DNA of 64,000 bases, from assembly GCF_018130505.1 (NCBI RefSeq), contig NZ_JAFCKH010000014.1, positions 124,001 to 188,000 of the forward strand, given 5' to 3'. Source of the DNA: Bradyrhizobium tropiciagri. GTDB lineage: Bacteria > Pseudomonadota > Alphaproteobacteria > Rhizobiales > Xanthobacteraceae. The notes beneath the pieces were generated by a model. The model made no database searches, had not been told where the DNA came from, and saw nothing but the letters and a program-made list of their open reading frames with translations. Position 1 is the stretch's first letter; each line of letters begins with the position of its first letter. Positions 1 to 8,829 of this stretch are shown in pieces. Position numbers and translations under genes: made by a program.

Positions 1-705
1 TTCGGGCTTTTCGACGCGAGTGGTGCCGACGTCGATGACGATGGCGTCCGGCTTGATCCAGTCGCCGCGCACGAGGCCGGCCTTGCCGACCGCGCTGACG
101 AGGATGTCGGCCTGGCGGCAGATCGCTTCGATGCCGCGGGTGTGGATGTGGGCCTGCGTGACGGTCGCGTGCTCCCGCAGCAGCAGCGCGGCCATCGGCT
201 TGCCGACGATGTTGGAGCTGCCGATCACGACGGCATGGGCACCGGTGAGATCGGGGCGGATCGACTTGATCAGCCGCAGGCAGCCGAGCGGCGTGCACGG
301 CACCAGCGCGTCGTCGCCATGGAACAGGCGGCCCGCGTTGAGCGCGTGCAGCCCGTCGACATCCTTCGCCGGATCGACCGCCGCCATCACGCGCAGCGCG
401 TCGATATGCGCGGGCAGCGGCAGCTGGATCAGGATGCCGTCGATCTCGTCACGCGCGTTGAGCAGTTCGATCCGCGCCAGCAGATCGTCCTCGGAGGCAT
501 CGTCGGGCAGCCGCACGACCTCGCCGCGCAGCCCGAGCTGTCCGGCCATCCTGACCTTGCTCTGCACGTAGAGCTGGCTTGCGGGGTCGTCGCCGACCAG
601 CACGACCGCGAGCCCGGGCGCGCGGGGCAGCCGGTCCAGTTCGCTAGCAATTTTATCGATGAGAATCTGGGCATGCACGTGCCCATCGAGAATATTCGCC
701 GTCAT
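1..705 (-). CDS. folD: FolD bifunctional methylene-THF dehydrogenase/cyclohydrolase (3' end outside window)
   Basis: Cytosolic one-carbon enzyme that oxidises 5,10-methylene-THF to methenyl-THF with NADP and hydrolyses it to 10-formyl-THF. The first 235 codons are inside the window and the gene runs off the left edge, so no stop is visible; the family is about 290 residues long. Family marks are the substrate-site Tyr46/Lys50 in LYVQSK, the segment ILIQLPLP, KDVDGLHALN, PCTPLG, and the Rossmann signature VIGSSNIVGKPMA. The ATG at 705 is preceded by a good ribosome site (GGAGG, about 5 bases upstream). A LysR gene on the same strand lies 129 bases upstream and does not look co-transcribed. Confidence 0.95.
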   Translation of the reverse strand, partial: MTANILDGHVHAQILIDKIASELDRLPRAPGLAVVLVGDDPASQLYVQSKVRMAGQLGLRGEVVRLPDDASEDDLLARIELLNARDEIDGILIQLPLPAHIDALRVMAAVDPAKDVDGLHALNAGRLFHGDDALVPCTPLGCLRLIKSIRPDLTGAHAVVIGSSNIVGKPMAALLLREHATVTQAHIHTRGIEAICRQADILVSAVGKAGLVRGDWIKPDAIVIDVGTTRVEKPE

Positions 706-834
706 GGCACCTCCGGTTTCGAAGCGGTGCCCAGGCGCGCGGCGTTCAGTCTCTGCGCTCCCCGATGGTGGCCCATCCAAGCGCCAGTCGCGCAGATGCG
801 CGGCTTGTAGCTCTTCAGTCGGACAAAGGCAATG

Positions 835-1704
835 CTAGCGCTTCCGGCCCGCCGGCTGCCGCAGCGCGGTCACCAGATGATCGGCGAGCAGCGAGGCGGC
901 GCGCGTCAGGTTCTGCGCGCGGTGCAGCCGGATTTCGGCTCGTGGCAGACGCGGCAGGCCGTCGCGTGCCGTCAGCCGACGCAGGGTCGGCGGAAACGTG
1001 CCTGACTTGACCACGGTCACCGCGAGACCCTGTGCCGCGATCGCCTCCACCGCCGACAGGCTGTGGCTGACGAAGGCGAGCCGCCACGGCCGCTTCGCCT
1101 GATCCAGCGCCTGCATCGCCCAGCTCCGGAACAGACAGCCCTGCGGATAGAGCGCGACGGGAAGCGGATCGGTCTCTTCGACCCGATGCTCGGTGCTGGC
1201 GGCCCACACCGCCTGTTCGATGCGCAGCAGCTCGCCCTCGCCGCGCCCTTCCGGATGCATCGCGATCACGAGGTCATAGGCCTCGCCGAGCCGGTCGGTC
1301 ATCGTCGAGGTCAGCCCCGTCTCCATCTCGACATGGACCAGCGGATAGCGGGCGACGAAGCCGGCCAGCAGCGGCGGCACGATCATGGTGCCGTAATCGT
1401 CCATCACGCCGAGGCGAACGCGCCCTTCCATGCCGTGCGCGCGTACCCTGCCGACTGCCTCCTCGTTGAGGCTGAGGATGCGACGGGCGTAGCCGAGCAG
1501 TCCTTCGCCTGCCGCGCTGAGATCGACATTGGTCCTGCTGCGGTGGAACAGCTCGGCCTGCAACCGCTCCTCGAGCCGCTTCACCTGCATGCTGACCGCC
1601 GACTGCGTCCGGTTCAGCGCCGCGGCGGCGCGGGTGAAGGAGCGATGCTCCGCCACCGCGACGAAGGCCTGCAACAGATCGGGATCGAGGGTGGGCAGGG
1701 CCAT
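835..1704 (-). CDS. LysR-family transcriptional regulator
   Basis: A 289-residue LysR-type regulator. An N-terminal winged HTH covers about residues 8-65 (pattern FVAVAEHRSFTRAAAALN, then QSAVSMQVKRLEERL), followed by a periplasmic-binding-protein-like effector domain from about residue 90. It is transcribed away from the EamA exporter gene starting at 1796, with only 91 bases between the two starts. By the usual LysR arrangement it probably controls that exporter and itself. The effector is unknown. The ATG at 1704 fits the normal start of the family's HTH. Confidence 0.92.
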   Translation of the reverse strand: MALPTLDPDLLQAFVAVAEHRSFTRAAAALNRTQSAVSMQVKRLEERLQAELFHRSRTNVDLSAAGEGLLGYARRILSLNEEAVGRVRAHGMEGRVRLGVMDDYGTMIVPPLLAGFVARYPLVHVEMETGLTSTMTDRLGEAYDLVIAMHPEGRGEGELLRIEQAVWAASTEHRVEETDPLPVALYPQGCLFRSWAMQALDQAKRPWRLAFVSHSLSAVEAIAAQGLAVTVVKSGTFPPTLRRLTARDGLPRLPRAEIRLHRAQNLTRAASLLADHLVTALRQPAGRKR

Positions 1705-1718
1705 AACGAAGCGTGATC

Positions 1719-1728
1719 TGATATATCA
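1719..1728. promoter_or_regulatory. AT-rich palindrome in the LysR/exporter divergent promoter
   Basis: TGATATATCA is a perfect 10-bp palindrome inside an unusually AT-rich stretch (about 1719-1748) of the 91-base divergent intergenic region. LysR regulators often bind imperfect dyads in such places. The assignment rests on position and symmetry only. Confidence 0.4.
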
Positions 1729-1795
1729 AATATATTCGATTTCTTGATTATCTCCGCTTCCCTAGATTGCACAAGCGAAACCGGGGAGCGACGCG

Positions 1796-2710
1796 ATGGG
1801 CGAGATCTTGGGGGTGCTGGCCGCGGTGCTGTCGAGTGCGCTCGGCGGCACCTCGATCGGCGCGACGCGGTTTCTGGTCGGCGCCATCGATCCGCTGGCG
1901 ATCGGCGCGTTCCGCTTCGGCATCGGCGTCCTGCTGCTGCTGCCGCTGGCTTTGCTTCAGCGGGGGGCTTGGCCGCCGCGGCGCGACTGGCCCGGAGTCG
2001 CCGGGCTCGGCCTGCTGTTCTTCGCCGCGTTTCCGATCCTGTTCAACGCCTCGCTGATCTTCACGACGGCGGCGCGCGGCGCGCTGGCGCTCTCGACGTT
2101 GCCCCTGCTGACGATGCTGGTCGCGGCCGCGCTCGGCGCCGAGCCGCTGACGGCGCGCAAGAGCGCCGGCGTGCTGGTCACGATCATGGGCGTCTCGATC
2201 GCCCTGCTCTCGGGCCTTGCCACGGCGCCGCCGGGCGCCTGGCGCGGCGATCTGCTGATGGTCGCGGCGGCCCTCTGCATGGCGCTCTACAGCATCTGGT
2301 CACGCCCCTATATCCGCCGCTCCGGGCCGATCCCGTTTACGACGCTGGCGATGGCGGCCGGCGGCGCGGTCCTCATCCTGGGCGCGCTGCTGCGCGGCAG
2401 TTTTGCGCCGGTCGCGGATTTCGGCGCGGCGCAATGGTTCGGCGCGATCTATCTGGGGGCGTTCGGCGCGGCCCTCACCTTCTGGCTCTGGGCTTTCGCG
2501 CTGCAGCGGACGACGCCGACCCGGGTTGCGATCTCGGTCACCGTCAATCCGATCGCGGCGGCGCTGGTCGGGGCGAGCCTGCTCGGCGAGCCGCTGAGCT
2601 GGAATCTGATGGCCGGGATCGTCACCGTGTTCGCCGGCATCTGGATCGCGACCACCGAGCCTCGGGCGCGGCACACCGCCGCAGCGGCCACGGCAACGGA
2701 GCCGCGCTGA
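1796..2710 (+). CDS. EamA/DMT-superfamily inner-membrane exporter
   Basis: A 304-residue, very hydrophobic protein of the drug/metabolite transporter superfamily. It shows the expected two EamA repeats (about residues 5-137 and 150-288), each with roughly five transmembrane helices. The second repeat ends with the typical segment TVNPIAAALVGASLLGEPLS. The start ATG follows GGGGAGCGACGCG, a good ribosome site. EamA members export amino acids, metabolites or drugs, and the substrate cannot be read from sequence. The divergent LysR gene at 835-1704 is its probable regulator. Confidence 0.9.
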   Translation: MGEILGVLAAVLSSALGGTSIGATRFLVGAIDPLAIGAFRFGIGVLLLLPLALLQRGAWPPRRDWPGVAGLGLLFFAAFPILFNASLIFTTAARGALALSTLPLLTMLVAAALGAEPLTARKSAGVLVTIMGVSIALLSGLATAPPGAWRGDLLMVAAALCMALYSIWSRPYIRRSGPIPFTTLAMAAGGAVLILGALLRGSFAPVADFGAAQWFGAIYLGAFGAALTFWLWAFALQRTTPTRVAISVTVNPIAAALVGASLLGEPLSWNLMAGIVTVFAGIWIATTEPRARHTAAAATATEPR

Positions 2711-2792
2711 CCGGCCGTGCGGTCAGGCAAAGACGTTCGCAAATTCGTGCTAGCGTGGCGGCCCGGTCCCGAGCCAACAGGCGGTACGCATT

Positions 2793-3473
2793 TTGAACGT
2801 CTCTCTTTACGGCATCTCCGTCTGGGTGCTGCCGGTCCTCATCGCCATCACCTTCCACGAGGCCGCGCATGGCTTTGTCGCGCGCCGGCTCGGCGACGAC
2901 ACCGCCTGGAAGCTCGGCCGCGTCACCTTCAACCCGCTGAAGCACATCGATCCGTTCGGCACCATCATCCTGCCCGGCGTGCTGCTGCTCGCGCAGTCGC
3001 CGTTCCTGTTCGGCTACGCCAAGCCGGTGCCGGTGAACTTCCGCAACCTCAGGCATCCCAGGCTCGACATGGTGTGGGTCGCGCTGGCCGGCCCGGTCAT
3101 CAACATCATCCTGGCGACCGCGGCGGCGCTGGCATTCCACGCGATGCCATTCGTCCCGGCCGGCGCCGCGCAATGGACCTTCGACAATCTGAAAAACGCG
3201 TTCCTGATCAACATCGTGCTCGCGATCTTCAACATGATGCCGATCCCGCCGCTGGACGGCGGCCGGGTCGCGGTCGGCCTGCTGCCGCGGCCGCTGGCCT
3301 ATCCGCTGTCCCGCCTCGAGCCCTACGGCATGCTGATCCTGATCGGGCTGTTGATCCTGCTGCCTATGATCGGCGCCCAACTCGGCCAAAATCTTGATGT
3401 TATTTCAACGATACTGCGAACACTGACCGGCTATGTGATCCAGGCTCTTCTTTTCATAACCGGAAACACTTAG
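2793..3473 (+). CDS. Site-2-type membrane zinc metalloprotease (M50 family)
   Basis: A 226-residue polytopic membrane protein with the intramembrane metalloprotease signature. Zinc-binding HEAAH is at residues 22-26 within the first hydrophobic helix, and the third ligand lies in the segment NMMPIPPLDGG (Asp155). This is the compact bacterial M50B subtype without PDZ domains, about the usual length. The start is TTG at 2793; no ATG or GTG lies upstream in frame near a plausible ribosome site. The 75 bases to the next gene could allow co-transcription. The substrate is unknown; relatives cleave membrane-anchored regulators or remnant signal peptides. Confidence 0.9.
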   Translation: MNVSLYGISVWVLPVLIAITFHEAAHGFVARRLGDDTAWKLGRVTFNPLKHIDPFGTIILPGVLLLAQSPFLFGYAKPVPVNFRNLRHPRLDMVWVALAGPVINIILATAAALAFHAMPFVPAGAAQWTFDNLKNAFLINIVLAIFNMMPIPPLDGGRVAVGLLPRPLAYPLSRLEPYGMLILIGLLILLPMIGAQLGQNLDVISTILRTLTGYVIQALLFITGNT

Positions 3474-3548
3474 AGTTTCCGCATTGATCGGGATCGGAGA
3501 ACCGGGATCCAATTCTCCGGATCATACGGGCGGGAACACCTCGAGGCC

Positions 3549-3980
3549 ATGGTGATCAAAGCTGCCGATATGCTGATTGCGCGACGCGCCGACACCCGCG
3601 CGCGGGCCGACTTCGCCACCTGGAAGATGATGGCCAAGCTGAACGGCGCCTCGGCGCTGCCGCCCGAGGCGCAGAACTTCCTCGCCAGCTACAGGAAGCT
3701 GCTGGAGCAGATGGCCGACGCCGATGCGAGCGAAGCCACCATCCAGCAGATGTATCGCAGCTACTATTCGGAGATGGGCGGCGCCGGCAAGCCGCCGGAG
3801 GTTCCGGCGCGCTCGCGCGAACCGGCCACCGAGAGCGGCAACGTCACCGCATTCCGCCGCCTGCCGGCCAAGCCGAAGGCGGCCCCGTCGGACCCGAACG
3901 CCAAGCGCCCGATGCCGGTCGCGCTGATCTTCGCCTGCCTCGTCGTGGTCTACGTCGCGATCCGCTACTACTGGAAGTAG
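3549..3980 (+). CDS. Small hypothetical protein with C-terminal membrane anchor
   Basis: A 143-residue protein I cannot assign to a named family. Residues 1-75 are charged and probably helical. A Pro/Arg/Ala-rich linker follows, and one transmembrane helix (about residues 124-140, ALIFACLVVVYVAIRYY) ends almost at the C-terminus, giving a tail-anchored layout with the bulk in the cytoplasm. It lies 75 bases downstream of the site-2 protease gene on the same strand. A single-helix protein beside an intramembrane protease is a conceivable substrate or partner, but nothing in the sequence proves this. Confidence 0.7.
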   Translation: MVIKAADMLIARRADTRARADFATWKMMAKLNGASALPPEAQNFLASYRKLLEQMADADASEATIQQMYRSYYSEMGGAGKPPEVPARSREPATESGNVTAFRRLPAKPKAAPSDPNAKRPMPVALIFACLVVVYVAIRYYWK

Positions 3981-4031
3981 CGCCTCCTCCGATCGTCATT
4001 CCGGGGCGACGCGCAGCGTAGCATCAACTCT

Positions 4032-4169
4032 CCACGGTCGTCCCGGCGAAAGCCGGGACCCATAACCAGGGTCAGCTTGTTGAAACGAGCTGTGGCCCCA
4101 GCGTTGCGCACCAATAACCTTCGGTGGTTATGGGTCCCGGCCTTCGCCGGGACGACACCGTGGGTGGTT
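4032..4169. repeat. Palindromic intergenic repeat, copy A (upstream of binding-protein gene)
   Basis: The arms read GTCGTCCCGGCGAAAGCCGGG... and, in inverse, ...CCCGGCCTTCGCCGGGACGAC, each extended by a CCATAACC/GGTTATGG segment. The ~60-base middle contains AACGAGCTGTG and CCCAGCGTTGCGCA. A nearly identical copy in the same orientation lies at 5593-5728, on the other side of the binding-protein gene. The gene-free stretch 3981-4324 otherwise holds only a half-repeat-like GTCATTCCGGGGCGACGC near 3996 and the binding protein's promoter region. Confidence 0.9.
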
Positions 4170-4324
4170 GCGCGCCGAGAATTCGTTGCACGCAGTTCGT
4201 GGTGCGCCCGCGCCCCGGAATATAAGACCTTCGGATGTCCGCGCGTCCCCGCCTAGGCGGCACGACGGTTGCCGGGCATAATGCCAAAAAAACAATTCAG
4301 CGCACAAATCATACCGGAGGAGAC

Positions 4325-5545
4325 ATGAAGCGTTTCATCGCAGCCTTTGTCGTGACCACGAGCCTGGTGTTGTCAGGCAGCGCACTGGCGCAGACCATGG
4401 ACAAGACGGTGCGGGTCGGCAGCCTCGGCGACCAGTCCGGCCTGTACCAGGACATCGGCGGCCCCGGCTCGACGGTCGCAGCGCAGATGGCGATCGAGGA
4501 TTCCGGGCTGCTCAAGAAGGGCTGGAAGATCGACGTGATCGCGGCCGATCACCAGAACAAGCCCGACGTCGGCGTCAACATCGGCAAGCAGTGGATCGAC
4601 GTCGAGAAGGTCGACGTGTTCGTCGATCTCGCAAGCTCGGGCGTCGGCCTTGCGATCGCCAACCTCGCCAAGGAGAAGAACGTCGTCAACCTGAACTCCG
4701 GCTCGGCGTCCTCCGACCTCACCGGCGCGCAGTGCTCGCCGAACACCGTGCACTGGGTCTACGACACCTACATGCTCGCCAACGGCACCGGCAAGGCGCT
4801 GGTGAAATCCGGCGGCGACACCTGGTTCTTCCTCACCGCCGACTATGCGTTCGGCCAGGCGCTGGAGCGCGACACCGCGGCGGTCGTCACCGCGAACGGC
4901 GGCAAGGTGCTCGGCAGCGTCAAGCACCCGCTCAACAACGCCGACTTCTCCTCCTTCCTGCTGCAGGCGCAGAGCTCGAAGGCGAAGATCGTCGGGCTCG
5001 CCAATGCCGGCGGCGACACCACCAACGCGATCAAGCAGGCCGCCGAATTCGGCATCGTCGCCGGCGGCCAGAAGCTCGCGGGCATGCTGATGTTCCTCAC
5101 CGACGTCAACGCACTCGGCCTCAACGTCGCGCAGGGCCTCAACTTCACCGAGACCTTTTACTGGGACATGAACGACCAGACCCGCGCTTTCTCGAAGCGC
5201 TTCATGGAGCGGTTCAAGAAGAACCCGCCGACCATGGTGCAGGCCGGCGTCTATTCGTCGCTGATCCATTACTTCAAGGCGCTGGAAGCGCTCGGCGGCA
5301 ATCCGCATGACGGCCGCGCCGTGGTCGCCAAGATGAAGGAGCTGCCGACGGACGATCCGCTGTTCGGCAAGGGCTCGATCCGCGCCGACGGCCGCAAGAT
5401 CCACCCGGCCTATCTGTTCGAGGTGAAGAAGCCGTCGGAATCGAAATATCCGTGGGACTATTACAAACTGATCGCGACCATCCCCGCGGACGAGGCGTTC
5501 CTGCCGCTGGAGAAGAGCGTCTGTTCGCTGGTGAAGAAGAGCTGA
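4325..5545 (+). CDS. ABC transporter substrate-binding protein (branched-chain amino acid/LivK type)
   Basis: A 406-residue periplasmic binding protein of the type I (LivK/HAAT) fold. It has a clear signal peptide (residues 1-23, cleavage after SALA), then the typical opening VRVGSLGDQSGLYQDIGGPG and a later segment YAFGQALERD. The ATG at 4325 was chosen because GGAGG stands 5 bases upstream and the signal peptide starts there; a longer in-frame extension is not needed. No permease or ATPase gene is adjacent, so it is an orphan receptor that probably uses transporter parts encoded elsewhere. Members bind amino acids, amides, urea or aromatic acids; the ligand here is unknown. It lies between two direct copies of a palindromic repeat. 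Confidence 0.9.
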   Translation: MKRFIAAFVVTTSLVLSGSALAQTMDKTVRVGSLGDQSGLYQDIGGPGSTVAAQMAIEDSGLLKKGWKIDVIAADHQNKPDVGVNIGKQWIDVEKVDVFVDLASSGVGLAIANLAKEKNVVNLNSGSASSDLTGAQCSPNTVHWVYDTYMLANGTGKALVKSGGDTWFFLTADYAFGQALERDTAAVVTANGGKVLGSVKHPLNNADFSSFLLQAQSSKAKIVGLANAGGDTTNAIKQAAEFGIVAGGQKLAGMLMFLTDVNALGLNVAQGLNFTETFYWDMNDQTRAFSKRFMERFKKNPPTMVQAGVYSSLIHYFKALEALGGNPHDGRAVVAKMKELPTDDPLFGKGSIRADGRKIHPAYLFEVKKPSESKYPWDYYKLIATIPADEAFLPLEKSVCSLVKKS

Positions 5546-5592
5546 CGCGGCGTCATTCCGAGGCTCGCGAAGCCCTCAGAGGCCCCTCGCGC

Positions 5593-5728
5593 GTCGTCCC
5601 GGCGAAAGCCGGGACCCATAACCACAGGGTCAGGTTGTTGAAACGAGCTGTGGGCCCCAGCGTTGCGCAGCAATAACCTTTGGTGGTTATGGGTCCCGGC
5701 TTTCGCCGGGACGACACCGTGGGTGGTT
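5593..5728. repeat. Palindromic intergenic repeat, copy B (downstream of binding-protein gene)
   Basis: Same element and orientation as the copy at 4032-4169. It differs by a few substitutions and small indels, for example CACAGGG for CAGGG, and TTTGG for TTCGG. The long inverted arms GTCGTCCCGGCGAAAGCCGGG / CCCGGCTTTCGCCGGGACGAC could fold into a hairpin and end transcripts from both convergent neighbours, the binding-protein gene and tonB. A second short palindrome, GGTGCGCAATTGCGCACC, follows at about 5768. Confidence 0.9.
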
Positions 5729-5810
5729 TTCTTAGTCCCGTCGTCGCAACAGCCTCACAGGCCCTCAGGTGCGCAATTGCGCACCGGGGAATGACGAAAG
5801 TCGCCGCGCG

Positions 5811-6605
5811 CTACTTCTTCGGCTTGGTGAAATTGACCGGCAGGCTGAACGCGAACTGATCGTCCGTGAGATCCGCGGGCGGCGGCGGGACCGGGTCGGA
5901 GCGGCGGACCATCGCGACCGCCGCATCGTCGAACGCCGTGTCACCCGAGGATTCCGTCACATTGACAGACAGCACGTTGCCGCGGCGGTTGAGCACCAAG
6001 GCGAGCATCACCTTGGTTGCCTTGTTCTTGTTCTCCGGATAGCGCTTGTGCAGCTCGAAATAGGCGCTGATCTTCTTGCCCCATTTGGCGGTCAATGCCA
6101 GCCGGTCCTTGCCGATGCCGGGATTCGGCGCCTTCGTCGTCTCCGACTGACGGGTCGCGTCGTCGAGCTTGGTGGGGGCGGCTGCCACCGACTCCTGCTG
6201 GGCTTGCTGCGCGTTGGTCTCGACCTTGGCGACCTTGGCTTCCTCCTCGGTCGGCTTCTTGCTGTTGTCCTCAGTGACGACGCGATCGGGATCTTCGGCC
6301 TCGGTCGGCTGCGCCTGCGGGAGGTCGGTCTCCTTCACCTCCGCCTTCTGCTGCGCCATCTCCTGCACGGCCTGCTGCTCGTCGGAGGCAACAGGCGCGG
6401 GCGGCGCCGCATCGTCTTCCACGCTCGCGGTGGCGAGCTCGACGGCATATTCCGCGCCGGCGGCGCCAAGTCCCTCGCCCTCGTCATCGGCGCGCAAATT
6501 CGCCAGCGCCAGCGCCGCACCGCCGAGATGCAGACCGACCGCAATCACCGCGGCCATGATCCAGAGCGACTTTGACGAGCGCAGATCGAGTGCGGGATCG
6601 GACAT
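5811..6605 (-). CDS. tonB: TonB energy-transducing protein
   Basis: A 264-residue TonB-family protein that links the inner-membrane ExbB-ExbD motor to outer-membrane receptors. It has one N-terminal membrane anchor (about residues 13-35), a long acidic and Pro/Glu/Gln-rich periplasmic spacer (about 40-165), and a C-terminal TonB domain (about 170-262). That domain contains the typical YFELHKRYPENKNK and the NRRGNVLSVNVTESSGDTAFD strand pattern. It is the last gene of the receptor-piuC-exbB-exbD-tonB operon, 12 bases after exbD. The spacer is rich in Glu/Lys, rather than the classical Pro-Lys and Pro-Glu repeats of E. coli TonB. Confidence 0.93.
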   Translation of the reverse strand: MSDPALDLRSSKSLWIMAAVIAVGLHLGGAALALANLRADDEGEGLGAAGAEYAVELATASVEDDAAPPAPVASDEQQAVQEMAQQKAEVKETDLPQAQPTEAEDPDRVVTEDNSKKPTEEEAKVAKVETNAQQAQQESVAAAPTKLDDATRQSETTKAPNPGIGKDRLALTAKWGKKISAYFELHKRYPENKNKATKVMLALVLNRRGNVLSVNVTESSGDTAFDDAAVAMVRRSDPVPPPPADLTDDQFAFSLPVNFTKPKK

Positions 6606-6617
6606 CGCCGTGCGCCT

Positions 6618-7079
6618 CTAGGGTTGGGCCGGTTGGGCCGGCGCCGCGGGTGCGCCCGGAACGCCCTCGAGCGTTACCAGCTTCACCTTGGTGTAGCCGC
6701 CGGCACGCAGCAGCTCCATGACGCCCATCAGCTCGCCATAGGGGACGACCTTGTCGGCGCGCAGGAACACGTATTTGTCCTTGGTCATGTCGGGCACCGC
6801 ATCCAGCGCGCCGACCAGCTCGGCCCGCTTCACCGGGTTCTCCCCGATCGCGAGCGTCAGGTCGGGCTTGATGCTGAGATAGGTCGGCTTGTCCGGCTTC
6901 TTCTGCGGGGTCGACGAGGATGTCGGCAGATCGATCGGCAGGTCGACGGTCGACAGCGGCGCCGCCACCATGAAGATGATCAGCAGCACCAGCATCACGT
7001 CGATGAACGGCGTGACGTTGATCTCGTGGGACTCCGCGAAATCGTCGTCGCTGTCGTTCTCTGAGAGCGAGACCGCCAT
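6618..7079 (-). CDS. exbD: ExbD biopolymer transport protein
   Basis: A 153-residue subunit of the proton-driven ExbB-ExbD motor that powers TonB. One N-terminal transmembrane helix (about residues 24-42) carries the key aspartate in [19 protein letters not shown] periplasmic domain follows, including the segment [21 protein letters not shown]. The C-terminal tail is a short Ala/Pro/Gln run. It starts 3 bases after exbB ends and is followed 12 bases later by tonB. Confidence 0.95.
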   Translation of the reverse strand: MAVSLSENDSDDDFAESHEINVTPFIDVMLVLLIIFMVAAPLSTVDLPIDLPTSSSTPQKKPDKPTYLSIKPDLTLAIGENPVKRAELVGALDAVPDMTKDKYVFLRADKVVPYGELMGVMELLRAGGYTKVKLVTLEGVPGAPAAPAQPAQP

Positions 7080-7082
7080 CGC

Positions 7083-8135
<1,053 letters not shown>

Positions 8136-8138
8136 TAC

Positions 8139-8828
8139 TTACACTTCAGCCCAGTGACGGATCAGGTTGTGATAGATGCCGGTCAATTTGACCGTTTCAG
8201 GGTCGTCGCGCCCTAGCCGTTCCACCAGGGCCTGGATCGCAGTATCGAGATCAAAGATCAGGCTGCGGGCATGAGCATCCCGTACCATGCTCTGGAGCCA
8301 GAAAAAAGACGCAACCCGCGTCCCCCGGGTGACCGGCGTCACCAGATGCAAACTGGAAGCAGGATAAACCACGAGATCGCCCGCCGGCAGCTTGATTTCA
8401 TGGGATCCGTAGAGGTCTTCGATGACGAGCTCGCCGCCGTCGTAGTCTTCCGGCTCCGATAAAAACAGCGTGACCGACAGGTCGGTGCGGATCCGCAGGC
8501 CGGTCAGGTGGTCGCCGCGCACCGCATTGTCGACGTGCAGGCCGAAATGGTGCCCGTCGGTCGCGGCGTAGCGGTTGAACAAAGGTGGAAAGATTCTAAG
8601 CGGGATCGCCGCCGAGATGAAGCGCGGGCTCGCCGACAGGGCCGACAGCACCCGGTTGCCGAGCTGCCGCGCGACCTCGCTGTCGGGCGGCAGCTGCTCG
8701 TTGCGCTTGACCATCGCGGAGGCAGCGCCCGCGGTGGAGCGGCCATCCTCCCAATCGCCGGCATCCATGATGCGGCGGAAATCCGCCACATCGTCTTTGC
8801 TCAACACATTGGGAACACAGACCAGCAT
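8139..8828 (-). CDS. PiuC/YbiX-type Fe(II)/2-oxoglutarate dioxygenase (PKHD-type hydroxylase)
   Basis: A 229-residue Fe(II)- and 2-oxoglutarate-dependent hydroxylase of the PiuC/YbiX family, often encoded beside siderophore receptors. The iron ligands are visible as H98-V-D100 (in HFGLHVDNA) and H161 (in SSLHLVTPV), with a likely 2-oxoglutarate-binding Arg171. The ATG at 8828 gives the normal family length. It begins one base after the receptor stop codon (TGA-G-ATG), so it is translationally coupled; a longer frame upstream lies inside the receptor gene and is not credible. The substrate of the family is not settled; a role in siderophore handling is inferred from context. Confidence 0.93.
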   Translation of the reverse strand: MLVCVPNVLSKDDVADFRRIMDAGDWEDGRSTAGAASAMVKRNEQLPPDSEVARQLGNRVLSALSASPRFISAAIPLRIFPPLFNRYAATDGHHFGLHVDNAVRGDHLTGLRIRTDLSVTLFLSEPEDYDGGELVIEDLYGSHEIKLPAGDLVVYPASSLHLVTPVTRGTRVASFFWLQSMVRDAHARSLIFDLDTAIQALVERLGRDDPETVKLTGIYHNLIRHWAEV

Positions 8829-8829
8829 C

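Noticed and set aside
4235-4324. A 30-codon N-terminal extension of the LivK-type binding protein
   Set aside because: The extension has no signal function and would hide the true signal peptide, which starts at 4325 right after GGAGG.
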